A model generated the notes under the pieces. It made no database searches, was not told where the DNA came from, and saw only the letters and a program-made list of their open reading frames with translations. From NCBI RefSeq assembly GCF_036588685.1, contig NC_086380.1, positions 53,159,144 through 53,223,143 of the forward strand: a DNA stretch of 64,000 bases. Reading direction: 5' to 3'. The position numbers and the translations under genes are program-made. This DNA is from Mytilus trossulus. Lineage: Eukaryota > Mollusca > Bivalvia > Mytilida > Mytilidae. Shown piece by piece: positions 1-10,434 of the stretch; position 1 is the first letter of the stretch, and each line of letters opens with the position of its first letter.

Positions 1-1670
1 ATGATGTGTTGGGGTTTTATCTGCGGGAATAACAACACACATTTTAGAGATAGAACAGGTTTTATGTAGCATTACTATACATTAATCCATTCAGCTTTTT
101 ATATTCTGATTTGTATTAACGACATCACAGCCTTTATCCATTCGAAAAGAGTTTCTATTTTTTATTCTCTCGTTTAGCCTATTATTTGGCTTTATCCGGG
201 ACAGAAGCCATCAGTACTTTAAAGTTTCCTATTGATGGGTTTCGCTTCAGATATTTCGGGGTATTGAATTATACATTTCCCAGAAACTTTTGTGAGTGTT
301 ATTGTTAATTGGATTGGTATAATAGGTATAGACTTCTTTAAAAAGGGAAGTATTTTAAATTGAACTGATTAAAGATGAACATGATGAAGGATATTGCGCA
401 AATTGATGGCAGCAAGACCTTTGATGGCGGGGTAAAGTTTTAGAAAGAGTCCGTTTAAACTTTTCATCTTTTCCGATTCGAATTTGTAATACAATGCCTG
501 TTACTTGCTATATTCTAGATGATAATTGTAAGTTTGTAAATATTTGAATAGGGCTTTGTAGCAGTTGTTTCCAAACATAAGTTGTACAGAAAATGACGTT
601 TGGAACAGGGTAATGAAACATTACGTTCAAATGTAATGAACACTAAGTACCTAACGGCTATTGTATGAATAGCATTATGGCATCAATAAAGACATCATGG
701 AGAGTATGTGGTGTATAATGACGATGACCATGACTGCGTCTACCACGAGGAGTGGAGTTGAAAATGTTAATCGCATTTACCTAGCTACTAAAAGGTCTAA
801 TCATAATCCAATTTTTCATTGAAACAATATCGTGTCATTGTTCCCAATTGTCGAATCCAGAAGTGTTCTTTTTGTCTATGGGGAGGTGATGCAAGATAAG
901 GATAGTATATTTTTTCAATGATGTAAACTGGCACAAAAAGGATTGAATGATCAGGCTGATTGAAATGATGGTAAACGTTGTCGCTTGTAGTATATTGCGT
1001 CTTATTTATGGTTGCACATGAGTTTATAAAGCCTTCCTTAAAACTTTTATCTTTTTCATTTTTTGCCATGGCGTTGTCAGTTTTAAATTTATTTTCGATT
1101 TATTAGTTTGACTGTCCCTCTGGTATCTTTCGTCCCTCTTCTATAAAAGACTGATTAATGACGCTCGAATCAAAAATGTTAAAATTTTTGAAAAAGGCGA
1201 AATAAAGTTCAAATTAAAAGAGCATTGGGGTTAATCTATACCAATTCTTTCAGTCTTCAATCGAAAAAATATATACAAATCAAAACACTTTAATTTGTAT
1301 TGAATGTTATTACAGTATCAGTGATGAAAGTGTAAAAACAAATAAGAAATAAGATAACATGCTCCACCCTTCCTTGATATCATGTTGTTAGCACACACCA
1401 TAACATTACAGAATGGGAATTATCTACTAAAAGACTAATAGAGTTGCTTCATTTTGTGTGGAATGTACCTCACTTTTTAATTTAAAGACATAGCATTGTC
1501 ATTGAATATTTGTGTTACGTTGTTGTACGTTGAGCAATAAATAAAACTCATACCACAATGTCTGTTATAAATCCGCCTGTATGTCTGTCACATGTTTGTT
1601 TCGTTATCTGACATAAACTGCTAATCAGACCTAGAATTGTGTACCTTAAATTAGTGATGATTCTGTGTCA
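1..1670. other. Non-coding stretch with repeat remnants
   Basis: No convincing exon seen. Positions about 1065-1140 carry the tail of a Penelope-like element (TTGCCATGGCGTTGTCAG, then GACTGTCCCTCTGGTATCTT), which recurs near 6300, 11740 and 17700. About 1140-1250 is a decayed piece of the 'ACTCATCAGTGACGCTC' MITE described at 34166. An open frame at 797-1069 on the minus strand has no domain I recognise and runs into the repeat tail. Confidence 0.5.
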
Positions 1671-2012
1671 AGGTGAAAACCTTACGTGACTTTGTGTCGA
1701 TGGCTTTTCCAAGGTGAAAACCCGACGTGACTTTGTGATAATTGTTTTGTAGAGGTGAAAAACAGACGTGACTTTGTGAAGATGTCTTAGTTAAGGTGAA
1801 AAACCGACGTGACTTTGTGATAATGGCTTTGTAGAGGTGAAAACCAGAGGAGACTTTGTGATGATGGCTTTGTCAATGTGAAAAACCGACGTGACTTGGT
1901 GATTTGTGGTTTTGTGTAGGTAAAAATCCGACGTGACTTTATGATTGGTGGTTTTGTGAAGGTAAAATTTCGACGTGACTTTGTTATTGGTGATTTGTGA
2001 ATGTAATAACTC
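1671..2012. repeat. 41-42 bp minisatellite, about 8 units
   Basis: Units begin near 1671, 1711, 1753, 1793, 1835, 1875, 1917 and 1959. The core is AGGTGAAAAaCCGACGTGACTTTGTGAT, followed by a GGCTTTGT-like part. Units differ by a few substitutions and the last is partial. Open frames across it are a by-product of the repeat. It lies about 130 bp beyond the stop codon of the cysteine-rich exon on the minus strand. Confidence 0.85.
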
Positions 2013-2144
2013 GTGTAAAAGTAAACCAATATATGTTAAGGTACAGCCTTCAACAGTCCATATGCAGTAATCAACATAGTTATAATGACCTTAAAATGTA
2101 CCAAAAACAAGATCGCAGTTTATTTCTATGTCCAAGTCGTTCCC

Positions 2145-2302
2145 TCAGTTACAGATACACCTTCTGTCATCAAGAGACATTATTTTACCTCTTCGACAAC
2201 AAACATCACTGGGTGTGTCGTAGTGCCATATTTGACCGCGATTACCAATAGTTGCATCGGCTCTGTCACATTTACTTCCAAATAAACATCCCATCTGGTA
2301 TC
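2145..2302 (-). CDS. Last exon of a small cysteine-rich (six-Cys) peptide, probable secreted CRP
   Basis: Read on the minus strand, an acceptor (TTTTATTTTCGATAG at 2303-2317) is followed by 52 in-frame codons including the stop (2145-2147), starting in phase 1. The 51 residues begin YQMGC and hold six cysteines spaced C-x5-C-x22-C-C-x12-C-x-C, with the last Cys one residue before the C-terminus. This compact pattern of two close Cys, an adjacent CC pair and C-x-C is typical of secreted, disulfide-stabilised peptides such as bivalve antimicrobial or CRP families. I cannot assign it to mytilin, myticin, defensin or mytimacin. The signal-peptide exon should lie to the right on the minus strand and was not found, so the gene may be incomplete. 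The opposite strand is also open here but encodes nothing recognisable. Confidence 0.5.
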
Positions 2303-2339
2303 CTATCGAAAATAAAATATATTGTTTATCAAAACCAGT

Positions 2340-2395
2340 CTTTTACCTAGTTTTTTGTGGACGTAGCACGCGTCTGGCGTATACAAATAATTTTT
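2340..2395. repeat. MITE fragment (CGCGTCTGGCGTAT family)
   Basis: A short piece, GCACGCGTCTGGCGTATAC, matches the terminal inverted repeat of the MITE at 34166-34733. Confidence 0.5.
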
Positions 2396-2499
2396 AACCT
2401 GTAACCGTATGATTGCTATTATTCGTTTGTTTCTCTATCCTATAATTTCGCACATTTATTTAGTGTAGCCCTGTCGTGTAATGTTGTCATTCTAATGTT

Positions 2500-2800
2500 A
2501 TAATTAACACTGCCATTAAGGTGGGAGGTTTAGCATGCCACAAAACCAGGTTCAACCCATCTTTTTTTCATGAAATGCCCTGTACCAAGTCAGGAAAATG
2601 GCCATTGTTACATTATAATTCGTTTCTGTGTGTTTTACATTTCAGTGTTGTGTCTCTGTTGTGTTATAGTGTTCTTTTATATTTGATACGTTTCCCTCAG
2701 TTTTAGTTTGTTACCCGGATTTGTTTTTTTCTCTATCGATTTATGAATTTCGAACAGCGGTATAATACTGTTGCCTTTATTTATGTGTTGAATAGAATAT
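2500..2800 (+). repeat. Interspersed repeat family R5
   Basis: Starts near CATTAAGGTGGGAGGTTTAG and runs through CCTGTACCAAGTCAGG and CCCGGATTTGTTTTTT to GAACAGCGGTATAATACTGTTGCC. The same family recurs in reverse at 41375-41545, 41740-41990 and 43145-43315. It is a family I recognise as very common in mussel genomes. Open frames inside are not genes. Confidence 0.65.
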
Positions 2801-3410
2801 TTCTCGTCCTTTTTCTAAAAACACATAATCGGACGATATTAAGACCTTGCTGATAAATATTCCGTTTCGACTTCACAAATAATACACGATGGTCATGAAG
2901 TATATATTATAGGTACTGACGTTTTTTTATAATCTTAATTAAGTCTTTTTGTATTATTTTATTTTCTTTATAAATTATTACTTTTACCATTTAGTATACT
3001 TTGGTAATATCGATGAGACGTGTCTCGTTTCTTAAACATCCCGTCATTGTGTTATTGTGCAATGGTAATTTTTTGTATTCTTGTCTTTTGTCTTTGGTTA
3101 TGTACTTTGAATATATATGCCTTTTATATGATAGTTGTTATCCATTGGTTTAATGTGTTAGAGCTTTAGATTTTGCATTAGATTAGGGACTTCCATTTTG
3201 AATTTTCATCGGAATTATGTACTTTTGTTATATAGTACTTGAACACTATAATCATATTCACCATAAAAAGTGGATCATATAACCAGAAACATTTTCATTT
3301 CATCTTTTCTGCTTTATTCTAAATGTATTCCGAGCACGTTCAGATCAGAGCTTACTATCAATTTAATCTTCGACGATAAAGAAAAAACACTTGCATACCA
3401 ATTTTTTTTT
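2801..3410. other. AT-rich non-coding stretch
   Basis: No coding exon, RNA gene or clear repeat structure seen. Any further 3' exons of the minus-strand GIMAP-like gene or the missing first exon of the Cys-rich peptide would have to lie about here, but I could not define either. Confidence 0.35.
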
Positions 3411-3630
3411 TTTTAACAATAAACAGTTTCGTAAACAACTGTGGCCTTAGATCAATAAAAAATTATAGAAATTCCTAATTTACCTTCAAATAGGGCCAAC
3501 ATTTTCTCGTCTAACTTTTTTTTTAACAATAAACAGTTTCGTAAACAACTGAGGCCTTAGATCAATAAACAATTATAGAAATTCCTAATTTACCTTCAAA
3601 TAGGGCCAACATTTTCTCGTCTAACTTTTC
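3411..3630. repeat. 110-bp tandem duplication spanning an exon end and its splice donor
   Basis: 3411-3520 and 3521-3630 are near-identical 110-bp direct repeats; differences include GTGGCC/GAGGCC and AAAAAT/AAACAAT. Each copy carries, on the minus strand, the end of a coiled-coil exon (the segment that ends in ALFE) and the donor AAG/GTAAAT. The minus-strand GIMAP-like gene therefore has two consecutive copies of the same exon end and donor. Confidence 0.85.
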
Positions 3631-3727
3631 ATTTAATTTCCTTTTCTCTTCATTGAATCGATCTATTTCTTCTTGTCGTTTCACCTCCAACTGTTTGCGT
3701 CTATCATTCAATTTTTTACGTTCTTGT
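3594..3727 (-). CDS. GIMAP-like gene (left locus), coiled-coil exon
   Basis: Minus-strand exon between an acceptor at 3728-3729 (GAGGAAG) and a donor at 3591-3593 (GAAG/GTAAAT). It encodes about 44 residues rich in K, E, R and Q (starting QERKKLNDRRKQ) of the coiled-coil type that follows the GTPase domain in invertebrate GIMAPs. Phase 2 entry matches the phase in which the upstream exon (4535-5296) leaves if its downstream frame is used. The last part of the exon is repeated at 3484-3520. No stop codon ends the exon, so a further 3' exon is expected but not found. Confidence 0.55.
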
Positions 3728-4534
3728 CTTCCTCAAAAATAAATTTTCTCAAAATCAATTATTGATTCTTGAATATACCTAGTTATTTTCCATTTGTTTG
3801 ATGTAATTGATTTTTTAATTTTGCCACATGTATGATAAGAAAATTTCTGTTTTGTAGTTTCCTTAGAATTCGATGTTTTGTTTTGTTGTGTTTTTTTTAC
3901 CTGATTGTTTTTTATAGAATTGATGTAGTGGTTCTGTGTTATCTAACTTGCCTGGATCTTTTAGTTGGTCGTTGGTTTGATTCCCAAGCGGGTCAAACCA
4001 ATTTCATTTAAACACGTGTATGTTACTCAATGCTTCGCATTAAGATAAGTCGTAAGGGCAAAGGCTGGTCAGATCAGAATCAAAATAACGTATCGAGATT
4101 AAAATGCTATAACTCTCTGCTGATTTTTATGTTTGTATTAAATATTTGAACACGAATTAAATAAACCAATCATAGAAACAGAGCATGGAGCAATACTGTA
4201 TACCCTAGTTTATATGTTTGTTTTATGTTTTGAAAACATACCATTAGATCGAACAAAAGGTGACTAAAAACTGAATGATGTATTATCTGAGTTGAAGATA
4301 ATTCTTTTCAAGTACTATTGCCATAGATCAGACTTACAAATTATATTTTTCATCATTTGTTTTTCCCCTTATTGAAAACATATATTGTTGTTCCTTGGAC
4401 TATGACACAAAAAACATTTATAATCAAACTTACAATTTAGATTTATCCAATATTAAAAAAGACATGCTCCTCCCCCTCCTCACAAAATATGAATGGTTGG
4501 TGCCGACGTGATGCATACTACATAATATACATAC

Positions 4535-5296
4535 CCGAGTTCCTCAATCTCTTGTTTCGTTTCAAGTTCTTTTAGTTTTTGTTTTTGGATTCTATATTCC
4601 TTAGCAATTATTTCTTGCTTTTTTTTGTTCCTCTCTTCCTCTTTTCTTTTCTGATCCAGATCTGTTCTCTTTCGTGTTGTCTGTTTCCAGCATCCGTGTA
4701 CATTTCATGTGTATAAAACCTCCCTCCATTATTTCTAACAGTATTATATACATTTTCGATTATCATGTAAACGTCTTGTTCAGTGTTTTGTAGTCCGAGT
4801 GAGATGTAACGATTGTCTATTTTCTGTAGAAGTGCACCCAAAGGAGAGTCTTTTTTTACTTTGTTTTCGACAAAATCTTTTATATTTGTATTGGCATTTT
4901 GGAGTCTATCCTTATTTGTAAAGACAACACTTACAAAATCGCTGACTTCATCTCCGAAGTAGTCCATAAATATTTCTATCGTGTTTTGTTCTTCGGCAGT
5001 CATTCGTCCTATTTGAAGAATAAATATGATGGCATGCATGCCGGGAAATGTCAATGCTTTAGATATTTCCTGCAGTATAACTGCATTATCGTCTTCAGTA
5101 TCAAAGAAACCTGGCGTATCAAAAACAACAATATGGCGACCATTGCAAGTTCCCCTTGCAGACGTGGTATATTTAGTAACGGATTCGTCCGATACATCCG
5201 CAGTGAATACTTCTCTTCCTAAAAGACTGTTTCCGGTAGTACTTTTTCCTGCTCCTGTTTTTCCAATCAATAAAATGCGAAATTCATTTTCTATGG
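4535..5296 (-). pseudogene. GIMAP/AIG1-type GTPase exon, frame-broken in the coiled coil
   Basis: The minus-strand exon begins after an acceptor (CCCAGATGCAG) and reads AIENEFRILLIGKTGAGKST. It contains the G1 P-loop GKTGAGKST, a G3 DTPG (FDTPGFFDTE) and a G4-like TNKD, plus the GIMAP 'conserved box' region (GMHAIIFILQIGRMTAEE). The GTPase domain looks complete. After MYTDAGNRQHER the frame runs on basic residues to a stop at 4608. The frame displaced by one base instead gives a normal K/E/Q coiled coil (KRKEEERNKKKQ, then KQEIEEL) up to a good donor GG/GTATGT at 4530-4534. A single-base loss or two-base gain around 4670-4690 explains this. It could be a pseudogene, a truncating allele or an assembly error. 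GIMAPs are membrane-associated GTPases linked to immunity and cell survival. Confidence 0.75.
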
Positions 5297-5449
5297 CTGC
5301 ATCTGGGATGATTTAAATGAATGTATTGCACAATTACATTAAAAATACATAATTGTTATTCAAAACTCCCGGACAGATGAAAGTATGGTTATAATTTGGA
5401 GTTTAGTATGGTGTTCATTATCACTAAACTAGTATATATTTATTTAGGG

Positions 5450-5585
5450 GCCAGCTGAAGGACGCCAACGGATGCGGTAATTTCTCGCTAAATTGAAGAC
5501 CTATTATTGACTTTCAGCTGTTTTCTGTTCCATGGTCGGGTTGTTGTCTCTTGACACATTCCCCATTTCCATTCTCAGTTTTATT
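5450..5585 (+). repeat. Interspersed repeat family R2
   Basis: Contains TTGAAGACCTATTATTGACTTTCAGCTG, CATGGTCGGGTTGTTGTCTC and ACATTCCCCATTTCCATTCTC. Further copies lie at 31765-31860, 49490-49575 and 52590-52685. Confidence 0.7.
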
Positions 5586-5599
5586 AGAGTTTTAAAAAT

Positions 5600-5840
5600 G
5601 GAATAACCATTTCACAAATGATATTGGATATGTTCCTGACTTCGTAACTAATATCCCCTTCCCTTTCATGAATGTGATCTACCGAATTAGACTATTTTCC
5701 GAATTGCTTATCACATAAGCAACACGACAGGTGCCACATGTGTAGTAGAATCTGCTCGCCCTACCGGAGCACCTGCGATCACCCCTAATTTTTGGTGGGG
5801 TTCGTGTTGCTAATTCTATAGTTTGCTATGTTGTGGCATG
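5600..5840 (+). mobile_element. Penelope-like element, 3' fragment
   Basis: GGAATAACCATTTCACAAATGATAT through ACACGACAGGTGCCACATGTG to GTGGGGTTCGTGTTG matches the stretch just downstream of the RT domain at 11450-11680. Only the 3' end is present, as expected for 5'-truncated retroelements. It lies in the first intron of the left GIMAP-like gene. Confidence 0.7.
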
Positions 5841-5856
5841 TGTACTATTGTTTATA

Positions 5857-5950
5857 GATATATGAAGATGTGGTGTGAGTGCCAATGGGACAAATGTCCA
5901 TCCAAATAACAATTGATACAAGTAAAGCATTATCGGTCAATGTACGTTTG
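5857..5950 (+). repeat. Interspersed repeat R1b fragment
   Basis: GAAGATGTGGTGTGAGTGCC, then CCATCCAAATAACAATT and GGTCAATGTACG, match the left end of the longer copy at 47290. Confidence 0.65.
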
Positions 5951-6284
5951 TCTGTTTGTCTTATTCATTTTTAAACTGACCTTATAAAAGAATATGAAAG
6001 TACTAGTCTATTTCAATACCAAATTAAAGATATAACAACTTCCAATAAAACTGAAGAAAATGGCTACCACTTCATATAAATATTTTAGCCAAGTGACCAG
6101 AACAAAGAATAGTTAAACAAAAGATTCCAGCCTAAATCATAGTGACCAATAGAAAAGATATAAACAATAGGAAATGTTGTACCTAAATAAACTAGCAGAC
6201 TACAAATTATAATAGGGGTAAATAGATTATATCCAGTATATATTCTAATAACATAAAATCTTAATTAACATAAAACATAAACAC

Positions 6285-6355
6285 ATTGCGTTGTCAATTT
6301 ATTTTCGATTTATGAGTTTGACTGTCCCTCTGGTATCTTTCGTCCCTCTTTTAAA
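6285..6355 (+). repeat. Penelope-like tail fragment
   Basis: Carries GCGTTGTCAA, then TTATGAGTTTGACTGTCCCT and TATCTTTCGTCCCTCT, the same tail as at 11725-11800. Confidence 0.65.
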
Positions 6356-6589
6356 ACAGTTCTGTAAATTTTAGATATTAACTCTCTCCAAATGCTGTGT
6401 TTAATTTAGTTGTATGAATATGATTATATAAGTTAACAACTCAAGTGTTGCAATGCCATCCTTTATTTCGCTGTTTGTATAGCGTAAATCCTTGAAATAA
6501 AGTAAATTAAGTTATGCAAACGCACTTTTGCTCTTCTATTTAGTATATAAAAAAGTATCCTGCTACCTCCTTTAGCTAACGAGGTATTT

Positions 6590-6970
6590 CTTTTTACAAA
6601 AGTATATAGTTCATGTTGGTGTCTGATTCGCAGTCAGCGTTAATAAGACAATAACAATCAAAACCAAGGAGTAAACAAAGACTAATAAAATCAAGACATT
6701 TACATCAACATTTACAAATAATAAATGAGAAACAACATGAACTCCACTAAAAACCGGGAGTGAAATCAGGTGCTCCAGAAGGGTACGCATTTCCTGCACC
6801 GTGTATGGCACCCATCGTGTTATTTCTTTGTTCAGTTTGGAAAAGATGGAAGGTTATTATGACTGAGGAAGAATATCAGATATGATTTCTGACACACTTT
6901 TGTCATAATTGCCAATCAGCTCATGATGACGACCGTAAATTTCGTGAGTGGTGACCTTAATTTGATTGAT
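6590..6970 (-). mobile_element. Penelope-like element 3' fragment, reverse orientation
   Basis: In reverse, the block from GGTGCTCCAGAAGGGTACGCAT through CACCCATCGTGTT corresponds to the 'ACGGGTGCCACATGTGGAG ... TCTGGAGCACCT' section of the element at 11570-11640. It also covers part of the C-terminal RT region (near GAATATCAGATATGATTTCTGA). It is decayed and without a usable frame, and sits in the first intron of the left GIMAP-like gene. Confidence 0.6.
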
Positions 6971-7225
6971 TCATAGACATGTCTTAGCAACTTACAAATG
7001 TACATGTAATGTAACTTGCAGGATAAAATCAATCATTTGTAACATGAGTAAATTGTCACAAAAAATAAAATATATTTGTAATTGCTAATAAACTAATATG
7101 AAAAACAATCGGATTGCGTCGTTTCTAGTTCTGTTTCTAAAGCTCGTGCAAAAAAAATCTTAGATTGTTCGACAAATGCTGTACTTAAACTTTATAATCA
7201 AAGAATTTAAATTACAGCTACATAC

Positions 7226-7286
7226 CTTCTGTAAAATACATGGTGAAAATAACAGCTAGGAATACTTGTTTACCAATATAAAACAT
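7226..7286 (-). CDS. GIMAP-like gene (left locus), signal-peptide-like first exon
   Basis: On the minus strand the ATG at 7284-7286 opens 20 codons (MFYIGKQVFLAVIFTMYFTE), followed by a good donor ACAGAAG/GTATGTAG. It leaves in phase 1, which is what the GTPase exon ending at 5296 needs: the joined codon is GCC, giving ...FTE-A-IENEF. The peptide is a short basic start plus a hydrophobic run, as in a signal peptide or signal anchor. The right-hand GIMAP gene has the same design, which is the main support for this small exon. Confidence 0.55.
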
Positions 7287-7559
7287 CTAAAATCAAAAAG
7301 AACAAACTGTGCATATAGTCGATTGATAATTATAAATATTATTAGAATTGTAATGTAACATTTGGATTAATAAATATTATTTTTAAGTTACTAAGATCGC
7401 CGTTAAAACTTTATATATCTTTAAATATATTTAAAACTTCATGAATTAAACATGTTAGGAAGCATCCTCAAGAATAAGACACCATTATCTTTTTTAAGAG
7501 GGCTGTGGGTGTTTTGTTCTGGGGGTCATATACTATTTGGTTTCTAATTTAATCCATCA

Positions 7560-8160
7560 AACAACTTTGTCAATTACTTCGGTGAGCTATATCCTTAAAC
7601 TTTACTTTTCGCTATATAGATGATGTTCTCTTACTAAACACTAAATAAATCTAAGTTTAACGGCTATACATCCCATTGAAATAGATATAAAGGATACACT
7701 ACATAGAGTGCAGTAAGTTTATATTTTGACCTACATCTAGAAATTGGCAATGAGGGGCGAGAGAAAACAAAACTTTACGACAAAAGAGATGATTTTAGAT
7801 TCCCAATTGTACTCTTTTTACACTGTGCTGCTACATTCCAGGAGCTCCGGCTTTAGGAGTTTATATGTTTTAATAGATAAGATATTGCCGGGCTTGTTTT
7901 TCCAATAATGATTTATTTGATAGAGGGTTGCTGCTCACAAACACATTGAAGTTGAAATCATACGTTCGTATATTTTACTTGTGGTTGATCGTTATGATAT
8001 ACTAGTTTCACAGATGATATCATATATGTTCTTTATGTCGGAATTATAATACCGTTCTCTTCACGAATGAGTCTACCGAATTAGATTGATTGTCGGGTTT
8101 GAAAATACATGATCAACACGACGGGTGACACGTCCTCTGGAAGCTGTCACCTCTCTTTTA
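7560..8160 (+). mobile_element. Penelope-like element RT fragment, degenerate
   Basis: Contains CGCTATATAGATGATGTTCT, which encodes the catalytic YIDDVL of the RT, followed by the same downstream blocks as the copy at 11020-11600: GAAATAGATATAAAGGATAC, ACGACAAAAGAGATGATTT and ACACGACGGGTGACACGTCC. It has many stops and small indels and cannot code. Confidence 0.75.
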
Positions 8161-8262
8161 CAACAAGAATAACACACTTTGTTTATAAATTTTGTTTCTA
8201 TGTTATCACTTAATTTGTGTATTTTAATTTTTTCAAATATTTCTTATTTTCATATTTGCTGA

Positions 8263-8908
8263 AATGTTCAATTATTCGAACTAAGTCAATCGGAAAAGTC
8301 ACAAAAGGGGGTATGTTAATGTAATGAGTGTGGTTTTTTTTACACGCATGTTCTGATTTAAAATATTAGGTTGATCTAAGAGAACACAAAATATTTATGA
8401 TTAAGATTTCGCATCATGCAATTTACTGTTTGGATAATTAAAAAATCTATGTTAATGAAACATTCAACAATTCCTCCTCTTCAACTTAATTCGTGTAATT
8501 TAACGTCGTCTATTGATGAATATAAAATTTCTTTTTCGTTTATCACTTTATCAAGCCTTTAGTTTTCTCTTTTGAATTCTGTTACAAATGACTTTTGAGG
8601 GCCTCTTATAGGGCTGCAGATAAAATGAGGTATAAGTAAAGGTTTCGTACGTTTATTTACCTTATGATTTCATCGGACTTATATTTTGACTTTTAAAAAC
8701 TGTAATATTATATTTAGCGGTGACCGAATGCAAAAATGAACTCTTAAAAAAATTAATTGACAGTCTTTAATCCTGGAAAAAATCCACTGATAATAGTAAA
8801 ATATGACCTACCCTACAAAGAGTCAACAACGTAGGACACCCTAAGTATAATCAGATAATAGCTATAATCAATATATATTACAGTTGCTATACTCACATGA
8901 CTAAGGCC
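8263..8908 (+). repeat. Segmental duplication unit A, upstream part (GIMAP promoter paralogue)
   Basis: Aligns by eye with 12128-12737. Shared blocks include GATTAAGATTTCGCATCA / GATTAAGATTTTGCATCA, GTTTATTTACcTTaTGATTT, AAACTGTAATATT..TATTTAGCGGTGAC and AATTGACAGTCTT. In unit B this segment lies upstream of the signal-peptide exon of the intact GIMAP gene, so it is a copy of that 5' flank. Divergence is substantial, pointing to an old duplication. Confidence 0.75.
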
Positions 8909-10434
8909 GTGTTCACACCAAACGTCGTGTAGAGTAAACATGTTTACAATTCGTTTAGTGTAGTGTACTCTGGTTTAACATTACATTTGTTCACATCAAT
9001 ACACCTTGTTTAGCTACCTGTACATAAGATTTGTTCCCACTTGTAAACAATATGTCATTTAAATGTTCATTACGTAGAACTGAATTCAAAATTTTTGGAC
9101 AATTTTTCTAGCGGTAAGGGATCAATCATTTGTCTTCAAAAGGGGGAGGGGATGGAAATAATCCGATCCCCAATTTGATAAAACAAAGAATGGTCATACA
9201 GATGATAAAAAAAATATTCTGAATCAAGAGTTTCCCCATACATTATAGTGTTAAATATTAAAAAAAAGTATTTGATCACCAGCATCTAAAAAAAAGGAAT
9301 AAAAACATACGCGCGAAAAAATTCTGACTCAGATAAAAAAAATAACCCTCCCCTTTTTAAGTTAAGTGGTTGGTACTTTATGAAAGCCATTTTTATAATT
9401 TGCAGTAGTTTGAATATACTAGAGATGTCTCGATTACGCATTAGAAAACGTTAGCTGCAACAGCGTGCTTACAGCCGAGAAAATGGATTGAGATATTAGG
9501 GATCACTACATTTGAATCTTTTCTGCTAGTTTCAAATGGCATTTCTTCTTCAAGGAGTATTTGGTAAAGGAATAAGGTAACGTTTTTTTTTTATCTACTT
9601 CAAGTGTTATTTAACGGATCTGAGATATTAGACACACATATCATTTACCTCACACTTTTTTTAGTCATTTATTTATGCGTGAATCGTTGTTTGAGTAAAG
9701 ACCAGTGGCTAATATTTCTGTGTACGTCAAGTCGATTCGGGAAGACCTTTTCAAATGAATTAAGCAGCAACTATTAACTTCAATTTTTGTGGAGGGGGAG
9801 GAGGAGCGGAGGTAGGGGGGCGTGGGCTATTGATTTTTTTCAGGACAAATTTTGGTGACTACTCGAAATCAATTTTAGCATTAAATATAGTGGCAGCTGA
9901 GGGTGAAACAAACACATTTTTTTTCAGGGCCAAAACTGGAAACATGTTTTTGTTTCCAAAACAAAATCCATAGCTAACCTCCCCACCTCCTTGCTTTTAT
10001 GTTTTATACTCAACTATAATACCCCCTCTCCCCCGAAAATCAATTGGTTGCTGCCTTATGTGTTCGGCAATGATGCTGCTTTGAGTCTTGATCAGGGGTT
10101 GATACAGTACGTTATTTTTTTTTAACAAAAATAATCTGTAAAATTTAGACAACAATTTCTGTAAAGAACTATACTAATAATTATCAAAAATATCAATTTA
10201 ACTCAAAAATAGTTGCCTCCTTAAATATATACACGGTAAAACTAATGTCCTAAATGCCTAGTTTTGTATACACTTAACCTACACTAGGCCTACATTGACT
10301 ATCGACTGTGTGTAGATAAAACATGATTTAAACTACTTGTAAACATTGAGTTTTATCAATTGGAACGCAATTGTGTTTAGTTTACGTGTGAGTTACACTA
10401 ACACAACACCGAATTTAGGTCAATGTGAAGACGG
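8909..10434. mobile_element. Non-autonomous Harbinger-like DNA transposon (MITE-like)
   Basis: The ends are inverted: GGCCGTGTTCACACCAAAC at the left and the complement of GGCCGTCTTCACATTGACC at the right. The insertion is flanked by TAA on both sides, a 3-bp target duplication of the TWA type used by PIF/Harbinger elements. Unit B keeps the empty site at 14237-14250 (CATGGCTAAGTGTGTGG), against CATGACTAA[element]TAAGTGTGTGG in unit A. The 1.5-kb interior is AT-rich without a transposase frame. Confidence 0.8.

Noticed and set aside
797-1069. 90-codon minus-strand open frame
   Set aside because: No recognisable domain, begins within a Penelope-like repeat tail, and no splice or homology support.
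1787-2029. 80-codon repetitive open frame on the minus strand
   Set aside because: It is the translation of the 41-42 bp minisatellite; the periodic peptide follows from the DNA repeat.
2085-2285. Plus-strand open frame over the Cys-rich exon
   Set aside because: No domain; the minus strand explains the region better (six regular cysteines, acceptor, stop).
6611-6811. Hydrophobic 66-codon frame, minus strand
   Set aside because: Lies wholly within the 3' part of a reversed Penelope-like fragment.
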